Shown in pieces: positions 35,306 through 44,309 of a DNA stretch of 64,000 bases. The stretch comes from Rhizobium acidisoli (lineage in GTDB: Bacteria > Pseudomonadota > Alphaproteobacteria > Rhizobiales > Rhizobiaceae). The notes beneath the pieces were generated by a model. The model saw only the letters and a program-made list of their open reading frames with translations. It ran no database searches and was not told where the DNA came from. The position numbers and the translations under genes are program-made. Each line of letters opens with the position of its first letter. Within the stretch, counting starts at the first letter, position 1. The stretch spans positions 310,001-374,000 of the forward strand of contig NZ_CP035001.1 of assembly GCF_002531755.2 (NCBI RefSeq), written 5' to 3'.

Positions 35306-36640
35306 ATGCGCGCCAACAAATTAATGTTTAATCAGGTCCGTTTATCGGGCCGCGTAATCGCAGTCGCAACGGCCTCAATGTTGCTGTTCCCCGTGGTCGG
35401 CTTTGAGAGCGCCAATGCTGCAGACCCAGTAACTGTCTCCACCCCAGAGAAGAATGCCGATGAACGCATCCGGCCGTTTCGCATTCATGTTCCACAGTCG
35501 CAGCTGGATGATCTTCGCGAAAGGATTGCAGATACTCGCTGGCCGGACAAGGAGACGGTGGGGGATATTTCTCAAGGCATTCAGCTCGATCGTGTTCAGA
35601 AGCTCGTTCGATACTGGGGAACCGATTACGACTGGCGAAAGGCTGAGCAGGAGCTGAATGCACTGCCGGAATTCATCACCACCATCGATGGCGTCGACAT
35701 TCAGTTCATTCATGTTCGCTCCCGTCATCCGAACGCTCTGCCGGTCATCCTCACCCATGGCTGGCCGGGATCGCAGTTCGAATTCCTTAAGGTGATCGGC
35801 CCGCTCACCGACCCGACTGCCTATGGAGGGCGCCCGGAGGATGCGTTTGATGTGGTTATCCCGTCCATTCCCGGATATGGCTTCTCAGGCAAGCCGACCG
35901 AACTTGGCTGGGGGCCGGACCGCGTGGCCAAGGCCTGGGATCTCCTCATGAAGCGTCTCGGTTACACCAACTATGTATCACAGGGCGGAGACCATGGGTC
36001 GGTGATCTCCGATGCTCTGGCGCGACAGGCTCCGAAGGGCCTGATCGGCATCCATCTCAACATGCCGGCGACCGTACCGGGGGACTTGATGAAAGGTATC
36101 AATGCAGGGGACCCGCCACCAGCAAGCTTGTCCGCACCGGAGCGTGACGCCTACCAATCCCTGAGCACGTTCTTCGGACGCAATGCGGCCTATGGCGGGA
36201 TCATGGTGACGCGGCCGCAGACCATTGGCTACTCGCTGGCGGATTCACCGTCGGGTATGGCAGCCTGGATGTATGAAAAATTCGACCAGTGGACGGATAG
36301 CGACGGCGTCCCGGAAAACGTGCTTTCGCGGGATGAAATGCTAAACGACATCACGCTCTACTGGTTTACCAACAGCGGCGCCTCATCCTCCCGCTTCTAT
36401 TGGGAAAACAACAACAACAACTTCAGTTCCGACACCCAGAAAACCCGTGACATTAAGGTTCCGGTGGCTATCACCGCGTTTCCAAAGGAAATCTATAAGG
36501 CGCCGGAAAGCTGGAGCAGACAGGCCTACCCGTCGCTGGTCTACTACAATCAAGCGGCAAAGGGAGGTCATTTCGCCGCCTGGGAGCAACCGCAGATCTT
36601 TGCAGAGGAGTTGCGAGCTGCGTTCAAGCCGATGAGATGA
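35306..36640 (+). CDS. Exported epoxide hydrolase-like protein (EHN domain)
   Basis: AAGGAG precedes the ATG. The 444-residue protein has a signal peptide (hydrophobic 17-32, cut near ANAA at 39), then an epoxide hydrolase N-terminal domain at about 55-165 (IRPFRIHVPQSQLDDLRERI). The alpha/beta hydrolase core carries HGWPGS at 151-156, the nucleophile Asp229 in GGDHGS, and the base His in KGGHFAAWEQ near residue 425. The fold matches microsomal-type epoxide hydrolases, here periplasmic. The substrate is unknown. A strong hairpin follows the gene. Confidence 0.85.
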   Translation: MRANKLMFNQVRLSGRVIAVATASMLLFPVVGFESANAADPVTVSTPEKNADERIRPFRIHVPQSQLDDLRERIADTRWPDKETVGDISQGIQLDRVQKLVRYWGTDYDWRKAEQELNALPEFITTIDGVDIQFIHVRSRHPNALPVILTHGWPGSQFEFLKVIGPLTDPTAYGGRPEDAFDVVIPSIPGYGFSGKPTELGWGPDRVAKAWDLLMKRLGYTNYVSQGGDHGSVISDALARQAPKGLIGIHLNMPATVPGDLMKGINAGDPPPASLSAPERDAYQSLSTFFGRNAAYGGIMVTRPQTIGYSLADSPSGMAAWMYEKFDQWTDSDGVPENVLSRDEMLNDITLYWFTNSGASSSRFYWENNNNNFSSDTQKTRDIKVPVAITAFPKEIYKAPESWSRQAYPSLVYYNQAAKGGHFAAWEQPQIFAEELRAAFKPMR

Positions 36641-36939
36641 TCCTTACCAGCCTTCTGCACGCTGGCCTCCAGTCCGGGAGGCCGGCGTGCACTCGACAGG
36701 GATCGAATTGCACAGGTCGCATGCCGATTGCATTGCACCAAAGCGGACCGAGGTTGGCGCAAAAAAAGGCCAGAGACAGTGTCTCACGGCCCAGTGTGCG
36801 AGCCGCGATTCTAGGCTCGGAGCAAGCCTGGTCAAGTCCGCGAAGATCCCTGCTGGGTGCATGTTGGATGGCGCGCTCCGGCTTCAGCCGGATAGTGGAT
36901 TGTCGCCGCCGATACAATTTGTCACGCGCGCTCGGCGCT
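36641..36939. other. Gap containing a terminator-like hairpin
   Basis: Apart from the hairpin at 36768-36791, listed separately, no gene-like sequence was recognised. Confidence 0.4.
36768..36791. terminator. Hairpin with A-run, shared with 43059
   Basis: GGCCAGAGAC-AGT-GTCTCACGGCC forms a stem of about ten pairs with a three-base loop. It is preceded by seven A residues, so it would terminate leftward transcription best. Nearly the same hairpin occurs at 43059-43082. Confidence 0.6.
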
Positions 36940-37098
36940 CGCCGATCGGCAAAGTAGCGCGATGGCGTGTGCCAAACGCTTGAACATGACGACGAAGTCC
37001 GTCTTGGATTCGTACCACAGGTCGCCTGCGACCTGTTGAACTGTTGCACCCCCGGCAAGTTCCCGCAGGCCGATGACGAGATGTAGCTTGACGCCATA
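36940..37098 (-). pseudogene. AraC-family C-terminal fragment related to the 22392 regulator
   Basis: The strand encodes KLHLVIGLRELAGGATVQQV, then AGDLWYESKTDFVVMFKRLA, then after a frameshift TPSRYFAD. The intact regulator at 22392 ends LHLVIALRELASGAAVQRVS then SDLGYESPTAFIVMFKKALG and TPTRYFAS. Only the last helix-turn-helix is left. Confidence 0.7.
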
Positions 37099-37112
37099 AC
37101 GCCGGATTGGCG

Positions 37113-37890
37113 CTACCGGTTATCCCGAAACAGCGCGTCCGCCACGATATCGATGAACACCCGTAGGCGCGGCGAGACGAGCCGGTTGGACGGCCACAGA
37201 ATGTTGAAATGCCCAGGATCCGCGAGATGAGTGTCAAGACGGTGTGAAGCAGGCCGGCGTCCAAGCGCATCCTTTGCTAGGAAATCCGGCATGTAGGCGA
37301 TTCCCAAACGGGAAATGGCTGCCCCGCGCAAAGCCTCCATTTTGTTGCAGGTCAGGGCCGAGGGACGACGGAAGGTCGACGCCATCCGCATTCTTGAGCT
37401 GCCACGCCTGGAGCTTGCCCGACGTCGGGAAGCGGAATCGAAGACAGTCGTGCGTTTCCAGATCGTGTGGAGCTTGTGGGAAACCGTTCCGCTCTAGACA
37501 GGACGGGGACGCGCACAGGACGAAACAGAACGACCCCAGGCGGTGCGACATCAAGCGTGAATCATGCAGCGCGCCGCTGCGGATCACCGCATCCAACCCG
37601 TCTTCGACCACATCGACGAGGCGATCATTGAAACCGATATCTATGTCGGGGTAGCGCCGCCGAAACTTCGGGATGACCGGCAGCAGGAAACGGTAGCGTC
37701 TCTGACTGGCTCCGAAGGCACAGATTCTCGATATCTCACGCAAGTGAAGCTTGAGAGCCGCTTCTGCCTGACTGCGTCTCCGGCGACGATCGCGGACACG
37801 ACGTCGGTATGGATCGATCAGTTTCGGAATCTGCTCCAGCATCGGGAGACCGAGATGCCGAATGCGATCAGCGGGTACTCTAGTGAGCAA
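37113..37890 (-). pseudogene. LysR-family regulator, N-terminus lost and frameshifted
   Basis: The first frame gives a LysR substrate-binding domain: FLLPVIPKFRRRYPDIDIGF, then DGLDAVIRSGALHDSRLMSH and ETHDCLRFRFPTSGKLQAW. A frameshift near 37330 moves the end to another frame (RGAAISRLGIAYMPDFLAKD, then PRLRVFIDIVADALF). The DNA-binding winged helix is missing. It lies next to another broken regulator. Confidence 0.7.
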
Positions 37891-37941
37891 ACGAGCGCTC
37901 GATGCTCCGTTGTCTATCGCCTAGGGGAAACGGACGGAAAG

Positions 37942-38512
37942 CTACTGATGCCTGTCCCCGGCGCCAGCCGAACCTGCCGAAATTTGCGCGCTCGCATACC
38001 GAAAGGCGTCCTCAAAACGCTTTTGATTCTCGAAGCTGCGTCTGGGTAGAATAAAAGCCTCCCGCTTTGATATCGGCAGCATCAGATAATCTTTCTCACG
38101 AATGATGCGTTTCACACTCGCCCCGGGGAACGGTCGAATCTGCGACATTTGACTTCACATGAATGGCATCGTTGAAGGATATGGTGATGGTGGCGTCCGC
38201 GGACGCGATTTGCCGATAGGACAGAAACGATGCTCCCCAGGCCAGCCAGTGCGTGGCCAGCGACACCAGCACGACGACGACGAGGCCGGCAGGTAGCCAA
38301 AGCCAGGAATTGCTGTCAGCGACGGCGTTGATCATGGTTAGTGGATTGTAGAGATCCGTGAAGAAGGCCAGAAGACACCAGACGGAAAACAGCCAAAGAA
38401 CCACCGTAACCATGCTGCGGCGCCAAGGGCGACGGGTGAGCCCCCGCGCCATGGCGGCATAATCCCACGCGGGCAGGGTGTAGGTGATCTGGAACGTAGG
38501 TTCGGCTTGCAT
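37942..38512 (-). pseudogene. YcxB-like membrane protein with one-base frameshift
   Basis: The first frame encodes a soluble start (FQITYTLPAWDYAAMARGLT), two membrane helices (TVVLWLFSVWCLLAFFTDLY, then LWLPAGLVVVVLVSLATHWL) and the beginning of a YcxB domain (TITISFNDAIHVKSNVADST). An extra G in a CCCCGGGG run near 38125 shifts the frame. The rest (SVKRIIREKDYLMLPISKRE, then FILPRRSFEN) follows in another. Without that base the protein would be about 170 residues, the usual family size. It may be a sequencing error. Confidence 0.65.
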
Positions 38513-38700
38513 TGAGATATCCGGCGGTAAATGGAGGGTCTAACATAAATCCTGATATGACGCTGTCTCCGGACGACCATTGCTGTCACGCCGTCGCAGC
38601 GTAAGAAACTGGCGTCTAATGTGTTTGTGCGATGCTGCCCGAGCTCATCGAGCCTCGGGAAGCAAAACAGCTAAGAAGGGAGAATTTCTGTTTCAAGACC

Positions 38701-38810
38701 TCAGCGAAGCTTGAGCTCACCTTCGACACGGCGCCATTCGTTGGCTCGGGTCAGACGCTGATTGGGTATAGCTGATGGAATGGAGCGCCCTTCGAGGGCT
38801 TCATTGCCTT
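38701..38810 (-). pseudogene. usg C-terminal remnant
   Basis: The frame ends NEWRRVEGELKLR and a stop. The intact usg gene at 56038 ends NEWRRVDGELKLH. Upstream residues are still alignable (ALEGRSIPSAIPNQRLTRA against SLDGPLHSVRYSHHRLVGP). It is the left part of a decayed copy of the whole usg-groESL control region. Confidence 0.6.
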
Positions 38811-38879
38811 TTCATTGAAATTGCGAGGGTGGCGCAAGATTTGTGGCCATTGACGGGATTGTTGTTCCTTTTTAGCGGG

Positions 38880-38906
38880 TTAGCAGCGCAGGAGCATGTA
38901 TACTAA
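38880..38906 (+). promoter_or_regulatory. Degenerate CIRCE-like element in a copied groESL promoter
   Basis: TTAGCAGCG, nine bases, then GTATACTAA correspond position by position to the CIRCE at 56414-56440. The following TAATTTTTC...CTCTTGAAATCGAAAAA is also shared. The right arm keeps only six of nine CIRCE bases. No groES follows; a hypothetical gene begins at 39041 instead. Confidence 0.55.
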
Positions 38907-39040
38907 TTTTTCGTTTCGCTCTCTTGAAATCGAAAAATGTCCGAACCAAATCTTTTCGCGCAAAATGCTCGACAACAGGCTTTGCACCCGCCCGGGCTGG
39001 TCATCCGGTCCGGCCAACCGGAGGCTAATGGAGCCAGACC

Positions 39041-39445
39041 ATGAGAAAGGAAATCGCCAGTAATTCGATACCGGACGAAGCCAGGGCAGCGATCAGCGCC
39101 GACCACCTGCTGCATCCGGCGAAACATTTTGGTCACCCGCGTGACGTGCTTACCGCCAACGATATCGGCGATGACGAAAAGCGCGCCATTCTCGCGTCGT
39201 GGGCATCCGACATCTTTGCCGTCGAGTCTATTCCGGCGGTTCGTCTTTATCCCGGTGCGGATGAAGCCGTCCCCTATGACGAGATCATTGAAGCGCTGAA
39301 AACTTTTGACGGGCACAATCTGCAATCTGGGGGTCAAGACTCGCCTAAATCCATTGACGTCCGCAGGGCACGCCGCCGCAGAGCGGGAGCGCGCCGATTT
39401 GGTGGCCTTGGCCTCTCCGGCTACCGGAAAGGAGATCGATGCTGA
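39041..39445 (+). CDS. Hypothetical protein (134 aa)
   Basis: The ATG at 39041 has only a weak purine tract. Residues 1-90 look like a genuine soluble protein: IPDEARAAISADHLLHPAKH, FGHPRDVLTANDIGDDEKRA and ILASWASDIFAVESIPAVRL. The last 40 residues are Arg-rich and probably out of frame, so a frameshift near 39310 is possible. It lies upstream of the glycosyltransferase on the same strand, under the decayed groESL-type promoter. The family is not recognised. Confidence 0.5.
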   Translation: MRKEIASNSIPDEARAAISADHLLHPAKHFGHPRDVLTANDIGDDEKRAILASWASDIFAVESIPAVRLYPGADEAVPYDEIIEALKTFDGHNLQSGGQDSPKSIDVRRARRRRAGARRFGGLGLSGYRKGDRC

Positions 39446-39542
39446 CAGCCATTTGAGATGTGGACTTCGACGTAACACCCGTGTGCTTGGAGGATACGAA
39501 CAGGGTTTTTGCCGACGACCCTTAGCTGAGGAGGTTTTGCCG

Positions 39543-40637
39543 ATGAAGATCGCTCAGATCGCACCACTTGCTGAAAGCGTTCCGCCCAAGCTTTATGGGG
39601 GAACCGAGCGCATTGTTTCCTATCTCACCGAAGAACTGGTCCGTCAGGGCCATGATGTCACGCTGTTTGCCAGCTGCGATTCTGTTACCGGCGCGCGCCT
39701 CGTAGGATGCTCCGATGTCGCGTTGCGTCTTAATCCGGCCATCAAGGACCATCTGCCGCATCAGGTCGTGATGCTGGAGGAGATCCGCCGGCGGGCGCAT
39801 GAGTTCGATGTGCTGCATTTCCACATCGATCTCCTGCATTTCCCGCTGATCCACGATTTCGCCGACCGCACGGTTACCACGCTGCACGGGCGACTCGACC
39901 TGCCGGATCTGAAGCCGTTCTACACGGCGTTTCCGGATGTTCCGCTGGTGTCGATCTCCGATGACCAGCGCAGCCCGATGCCACCGGTCGACTGGCGCGG
40001 AACGGTCTATCACGGTTTGCCTGCCGACCTTCTTCCCTTCACGCAGAACCCTAGGGGCAATTACCTTGCCTTCCTTGGGCGGATTTCTCCGGAAAAGCGC
40101 CCCGACCGCGCGATCCAGATCGCGGCAAAGATTGGAATGCCGCTGAAGATCGCCGCCAAGATCGATAATGCCGACAAGGCGTATTGGGAAACCCTAATCG
40201 AGCCGATGGTGAAGAGCCATCCGAATGTCGAATTCATCGGCGAGATCGACGAACATCAGAAGGCTGACTTCCTTGGTAATGCTGGCGCTCTGCTCTTCCC
40301 GATCGATTGGCCGGAGCCCTTCGGGCTGGTGATGATCGAGGCCATGGCCTGCGGCACGCCAGTGATCGCTTTCGGCTGTGGCTCGGTACCCGAGGTCATT
40401 GACAATGGCATTTCCGGCATTCTCGTCGACAGTGTCACTGAGGCGGCTGAGAACGTCGAATTGGCGCTGCGGCTCGATCGGCAAAGGGTACGGGCGGCAT
40501 TCGAAAAGCGCTTCACCGCGAAACGGATGGCGTGCGACTATGTCGACATCTACCGCAACTTGCCGGGCGTTCGTACCAAAGCCGCGCCAATCCGCCGGTC
40601 GAATGGTCAGGCGCCCGACCTGCAGGCCGTTGCCTGA
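39543..40637 (+). CDS. Glycosyltransferase family 4
   Basis: GAGGAGG precedes the ATG at 39543. The 364-residue GT-B enzyme has the N-terminal motif PPKLYGGTERIVSYLTEELV, the linker FLGRISPEKRPDRAIQIAAK, and the catalytic E258-x7-E266 in EPFGLVMIEAMACGTPVIAF. It transfers a nucleotide-activated sugar, probably in the cytoplasm. A 15-base gap leads to an amylo-alpha-1,6-glucosidase-like gene. This pairing is seen in other rhizobia and suggests a role in a stress-related glycan or glucan. A decayed paralogue lies at 29593. Confidence 0.9.
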   Translation: MKIAQIAPLAESVPPKLYGGTERIVSYLTEELVRQGHDVTLFASCDSVTGARLVGCSDVALRLNPAIKDHLPHQVVMLEEIRRRAHEFDVLHFHIDLLHFPLIHDFADRTVTTLHGRLDLPDLKPFYTAFPDVPLVSISDDQRSPMPPVDWRGTVYHGLPADLLPFTQNPRGNYLAFLGRISPEKRPDRAIQIAAKIGMPLKIAAKIDNADKAYWETLIEPMVKSHPNVEFIGEIDEHQKADFLGNAGALLFPIDWPEPFGLVMIEAMACGTPVIAFGCGSVPEVIDNGISGILVDSVTEAAENVELALRLDRQRVRAAFEKRFTAKRMACDYVDIYRNLPGVRTKAAPIRRSNGQAPDLQAVA

Positions 40638-40652
40638 CGTCAAGGAGGAGAC

Positions 40653-42863
40653 ATGTCAAACATTTCTGCGGACGGCAACTCCGCCGCGGCATCGCCGGGC
40701 CCGGCGGCGGCGGTCGCTCAGTTTTTCATTCCGGCCGCCGCATCGCTGCAGGAGCGCCGGCCGCGCACCCTGAAGCACGGCGATACTTTCGCCGTCTTCG
40801 ACCACAATGGCGACGCTCTTTCCGGTCCCGGCAGTCCGGAAGGTCTCTTTCACCGGGATACCCGTTACCTCTCGCATCTCTACCTGACGATCACCGGTCA
40901 GCGGCCGATGCTCCTGTCGTCGACACTTCGCGATGACAATGCCACGCTGACCTGCGATCTCACCAATCCTGATCAATTCGATGACAAGGGAAGGCTGGTT
41001 CTCGGCCATGACACCATTCATCTGCGAAGGTCGCGCTTTCTCTGGAACGCCTGTTGTTATGAACGGCTGGCCGTGAGGAACTATGACGAGCGTCGGCAAC
41101 ATGTCCGCATCCAGATCGCGTTTGATGCCGATTTCGCTGACCTTTTCGAAGTCCGGGGAACCGCAAGGGCAAGGCGAGGGCGCCATCTTCCTGCCGTCAT
41201 AGAACAGGATAGCATCCTCCTTTCCTATATTGGCTTGGACGATCGCAAGAGGTCGGTGCGACTTTCCTTCATGCCGGAACCGACCGAGATTCGGAGCGAT
41301 CTTGTCACCTTCGATCTCCATCTAGAGCCGCACGAGACCAAGTCGCTGTTCATCCAGATCGGCTGCGACCAGACCTCCGCCGACCGACTGAGCCGCCTTT
41401 CTTTCTTCCTGGCCTTGCGGGATGCCCGTCGTGCGTTGCGCGCCTCTTCCTCGCGCGCGGCGTTGATTGCAACCTCCAACGAGGTCTTCAACGAAGTCTC
41501 GCGCCGCAGCGTCTCCGACCTGTACATGTTGATGACCGACAAGGCAGAAGGTCCCTATCCCTATGCCGGCATCCCCTGGTTCAGCACCGTCTTCGGCCGT
41601 GACGCTCTGATCACCGCGCTTCAGACACTTTGGCTCGATCCGGAGATCGCCCGCGGCGTTCTCGGTCATCTGGCAGCCAACCAGGCGACGACTGTCGATC
41701 CTGCTTCGGACGCCGAGCCTGGCAAGATCCTCCACGAAACGCGCTACGGCGAGATGGCCGAACTTGGCGAGGTTCCGTTCGGACGTTATTACGGCAGCGT
41801 CGATTCAACGCCGCTATTTGTAATGCTGGCTGGCGCCTATCTCCAGCGAACCGGTGATCTTGCGACGATCGACCGGCTCCTGCCATATGTCGAAGCGGCG
41901 CTGACGTGGATCGACGAATATGGCGATCGCGACAGCGACGGCTTCGTTGAATATGGACGGCTGACGGAAGAAGGACTGATCAATCAGGCATGGAAAGACA
42001 GCCACGATTCGGTTTTCCATGCCGACGGCACATTGGCCCGGGGGCCGATCGCGATCGCCGAAGTCCAGGCTTATGTCTACGGCGCGTGGCAAAGTGCTGC
42101 CGAAATCTTCAGGCGGAAGGGCAGGCCGGAACGAGCCGCGAGTTTTCTCGCGCGGGCGGAGGGACTGCGCCGGGCTTTCGACATCAGCTTCTTCGACGAG
42201 GAGCTTGGCACATATGTGTTGGCCCTCGACGGAGACAAACGACCCTGCCGCATTCGATCCTCAAATGCCGGCCATTCGCTGTTCACCGGCATTGCTTATC
42301 CTGAACGGGTCCAACAGCTTACCCGCACTCTGATGAGCGCATCGTCCTTCTGCGGCTGGGGCATTCGTACCATCCCCTCCACCGAAGCACGTTACAATCC
42401 GATGAGCTATCACAATGGCTCGATCTGGCCACATGACAATGCCCTGATCGCCAGTGGCCTTGCGCGCTACGGCTACCGCGTCGAAGCGGCGCGGATCTTC
42501 GAGGGGTTGTTCGCCGCCGCGACCTATATCGACCTGCGACGACTCCCCGAACTCCTCTGCGGCATGCCGCGCCAGCGGGCACGAGGGCCCACCTTTTATC
42601 CGGTCGCCTGCTCGCCTCAAGCATGGGCGGCAGCAGCACCCTTGTCTCTGCTGCAATCCTGTCTCGGCCTCGACTTCGACCCGAACGGCCCACTCATCAG
42701 CTTCAATATGCCGCGACTTCCCTCTTTCCTCGACGAGGTGATCTTGCGACGCCTGCTGATCGGTAGCGGCTCGGCAGACGTCGCCGTTCGCCGGTCGGGA
42801 GACCAGGTCGTTGTCGACGTGATCAATCGCCAGGGCAATGTTCAGGTGCTCATCACGGCCTGA
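40653..42863 (+). CDS. Amylo-alpha-1,6-glucosidase-like (glycogen-debranching) protein
   Basis: This 736-residue protein has an N-terminal GDE_N_bis domain (LKHGDTFAVFDHNGDALSGP, LFHRDTRYLSHLYLTI). A C-terminal six-hairpin glycosidase domain follows (PYAGIPWFSTVFGRDALITA, then NQAWKDSHDSVFHADG and NPMSYHNGSIWPHDNALIAS). Acidic residues in FGRDALIT and WPHDNALI are candidate catalytic or binding groups. It likely cleaves alpha-1,6 or related glucosidic bonds. It is co-transcribed with the upstream glycosyltransferase, which implies synthesis and trimming of one polymer. Confidence 0.9.
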   Translation: MSNISADGNSAAASPGPAAAVAQFFIPAAASLQERRPRTLKHGDTFAVFDHNGDALSGPGSPEGLFHRDTRYLSHLYLTITGQRPMLLSSTLRDDNATLTCDLTNPDQFDDKGRLVLGHDTIHLRRSRFLWNACCYERLAVRNYDERRQHVRIQIAFDADFADLFEVRGTARARRGRHLPAVIEQDSILLSYIGLDDRKRSVRLSFMPEPTEIRSDLVTFDLHLEPHETKSLFIQIGCDQTSADRLSRLSFFLALRDARRALRASSSRAALIATSNEVFNEVSRRSVSDLYMLMTDKAEGPYPYAGIPWFSTVFGRDALITALQTLWLDPEIARGVLGHLAANQATTVDPASDAEPGKILHETRYGEMAELGEVPFGRYYGSVDSTPLFVMLAGAYLQRTGDLATIDRLLPYVEAALTWIDEYGDRDSDGFVEYGRLTEEGLINQAWKDSHDSVFHADGTLARGPIAIAEVQAYVYGAWQSAAEIFRRKGRPERAASFLARAEGLRRAFDISFFDEELGTYVLALDGDKRPCRIRSSNAGHSLFTGIAYPERVQQLTRTLMSASSFCGWGIRTIPSTEARYNPMSYHNGSIWPHDNALIASGLARYGYRVEAARIFEGLFAAATYIDLRRLPELLCGMPRQRARGPTFYPVACSPQAWAAAAPLSLLQSCLGLDFDPNGPLISFNMPRLPSFLDEVILRRLLIGSGSADVAVRRSGDQVVVDVINRQGNVQVLITA

Positions 42864-43325
42864 TGAAGAGAGGGTTCCGGAGGCAGGTCACCCGCCTTTC
42901 CAAACCTCTTCCTCTTCATCCGACCGTAGCAGATCGACAACGCGCCAAAGATCCATTCCGTCCACTACGCGAAATTCGCCGCCATATCCGGCGGCAGGAT
43001 GCTGAAGCTGTGACAGAGGGTGCCGTAGAGCGCGACAATGGCGGCTGAAACCCAAAAAGGCCGGAGACAAAGTCTCACGGCCGTAGTTTTTCAATCGACA
43101 GCATAGGGAGGAGAATCGCGTGGAGACCACATTAGCGGAGTATGGTTAACGAAGTCTAAACACTGGTTTCGACGCTCACGGTATATGGATTTGCACAGCC
43201 GCCGTCATCCATGCTGGATGCCGGACGCAAGTTTCGACAACAAGAACATGTTGCGGCATCGTCACGTGACTTGGCGTGGTCCGGTGCTTGCCAGGGGAGA
43301 TTGGGGCGCTAGTTGCGGTGCTCGG
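42864..43325. other. Convergent gap with a bidirectional hairpin
   Basis: It separates two converging transcripts. Apart from the hairpin at 43059-43082 nothing was recognised. Confidence 0.5.
43059..43082. terminator. Bidirectional hairpin terminator, shared with 36768
   Basis: GGCCGGAGAC-AAA-GTCTCACGGCC with AAAAA before and TTTTT after lies between the debranching enzyme gene and the convergent HD-GYP gene. It can end transcription from both sides. Confidence 0.7.
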
Positions 43326-44285
43326 CTAGTGGATCGTGCCGCTGATGGCCATCTTTGAAACGAAGGCAGATAAGAGCTTCGCATCGAAATGCCCCGGCGA
43401 ATTCATCATCATGTTGATGGCCTCGGTTTGCGAGAACGCACGCTTATAAGGCCGGATTGTGGTGAGTGCCTCGTAGACGTCGCAGATGGCCGCCAGCCGC
43501 GCGACGTACGGTATGCTTCTGCCGGAAAGTCTGCCGGGGTAACCGCCGCCCTCATACCGTTCGTGATGATAGCGACAGATATCCAGAACCTCTTTTGGCG
43601 CTGTGCCCGCTCTTGATAACATCTCGTAGCCAAGCTGCGGATGTCGTCGAACAAGCTCCATCTCCTCGGCAGTCAGTTTGCCGGTCTTGGTAAGGATGTC
43701 GTCGGAGAGCGTCATCTTGCCCAGATCATGCACCAGGCCGCCGAGGCCAAGCAGGCGGATATCGTCTTCGCTGTGGCCGAGGCTACGTCCGAACGCAACC
43801 ATAAGCGCGCTGACCGCCAGCGAATGAAGAAAGGTCACCTCGTCCTTCTCCTTCAGCTTGGCAACAGCAATCAGAGCTCCAGCATTATCGAGTGATGCGG
43901 ACATGATCCGCTCCACGGCTGTGCTGGCCGGTCCGTCAGCGAAGCAAGCTTGCAAGCGGGCGTCGCTGAGAACTTGCCGGAGGTGTGGATCGATTTCCCT
44001 AATAGACTGTCGCGCTCGCCCGATCTCCTGCGGAGTGAACACCACGAGCAGCCTTGCCTCATAGCTCGCAGCGTCCTCCCCTTGAGCCGGGTTTCGATCA
44101 AGATCGATGCCTTTGGCGACATTGATGACCACGCTTTTGACGTGGCTTGCTATGATGCGTCTGACGTCGCTATTGGACCTGATCAGAAATGGCTCGCATC
44201 TGACTGCATCACCATGGCCGCCGAGCTCGACGTCTTCTACGAACATCCCAACCCGTAGCTGGTTCACCTGAATCCGCTTCTGCAT
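43326..44285 (-). CDS. HD-GYP cyclic-di-GMP phosphodiesterase
   Basis: This 319-residue protein begins with a DUF3391-type domain (IQVNQLRVGMFVEDVEL). It has a complete HD-GYP domain: the His154 ligand in FLHSLAVSALM, HD at 186-187 in LVHDLGK, HHERYEGGGYPGRLSG with GYP at 248-250, and ICDVYEALTTIRPYK. The metal ligands appear intact, so it should degrade cyclic-di-GMP. It lies 24 bases after a GAF-GGDEF-EAL gene on the same strand, forming a two-gene turnover unit. Confidence 0.9.
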   Translation of the reverse strand: MQKRIQVNQLRVGMFVEDVELGGHGDAVRCEPFLIRSNSDVRRIIASHVKSVVINVAKGIDLDRNPAQGEDAASYEARLLVVFTPQEIGRARQSIREIDPHLRQVLSDARLQACFADGPASTAVERIMSASLDNAGALIAVAKLKEKDEVTFLHSLAVSALMVAFGRSLGHSEDDIRLLGLGGLVHDLGKMTLSDDILTKTGKLTAEEMELVRRHPQLGYEMLSRAGTAPKEVLDICRYHHERYEGGGYPGRLSGRSIPYVARLAAICDVYEALTTIRPYKRAFSQTEAINMMMNSPGHFDAKLLSAFVSKMAISGTIH

Positions 44286-44309
44286 TCTCTATCCCTGGAT
44301 ACCAAATAG

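Noticed and set aside
38338..38589. Alternative frames over the YcxB-like gene
   Set aside because: They lack membrane helices and a ribosome site; the 38512 frame carries the family features.
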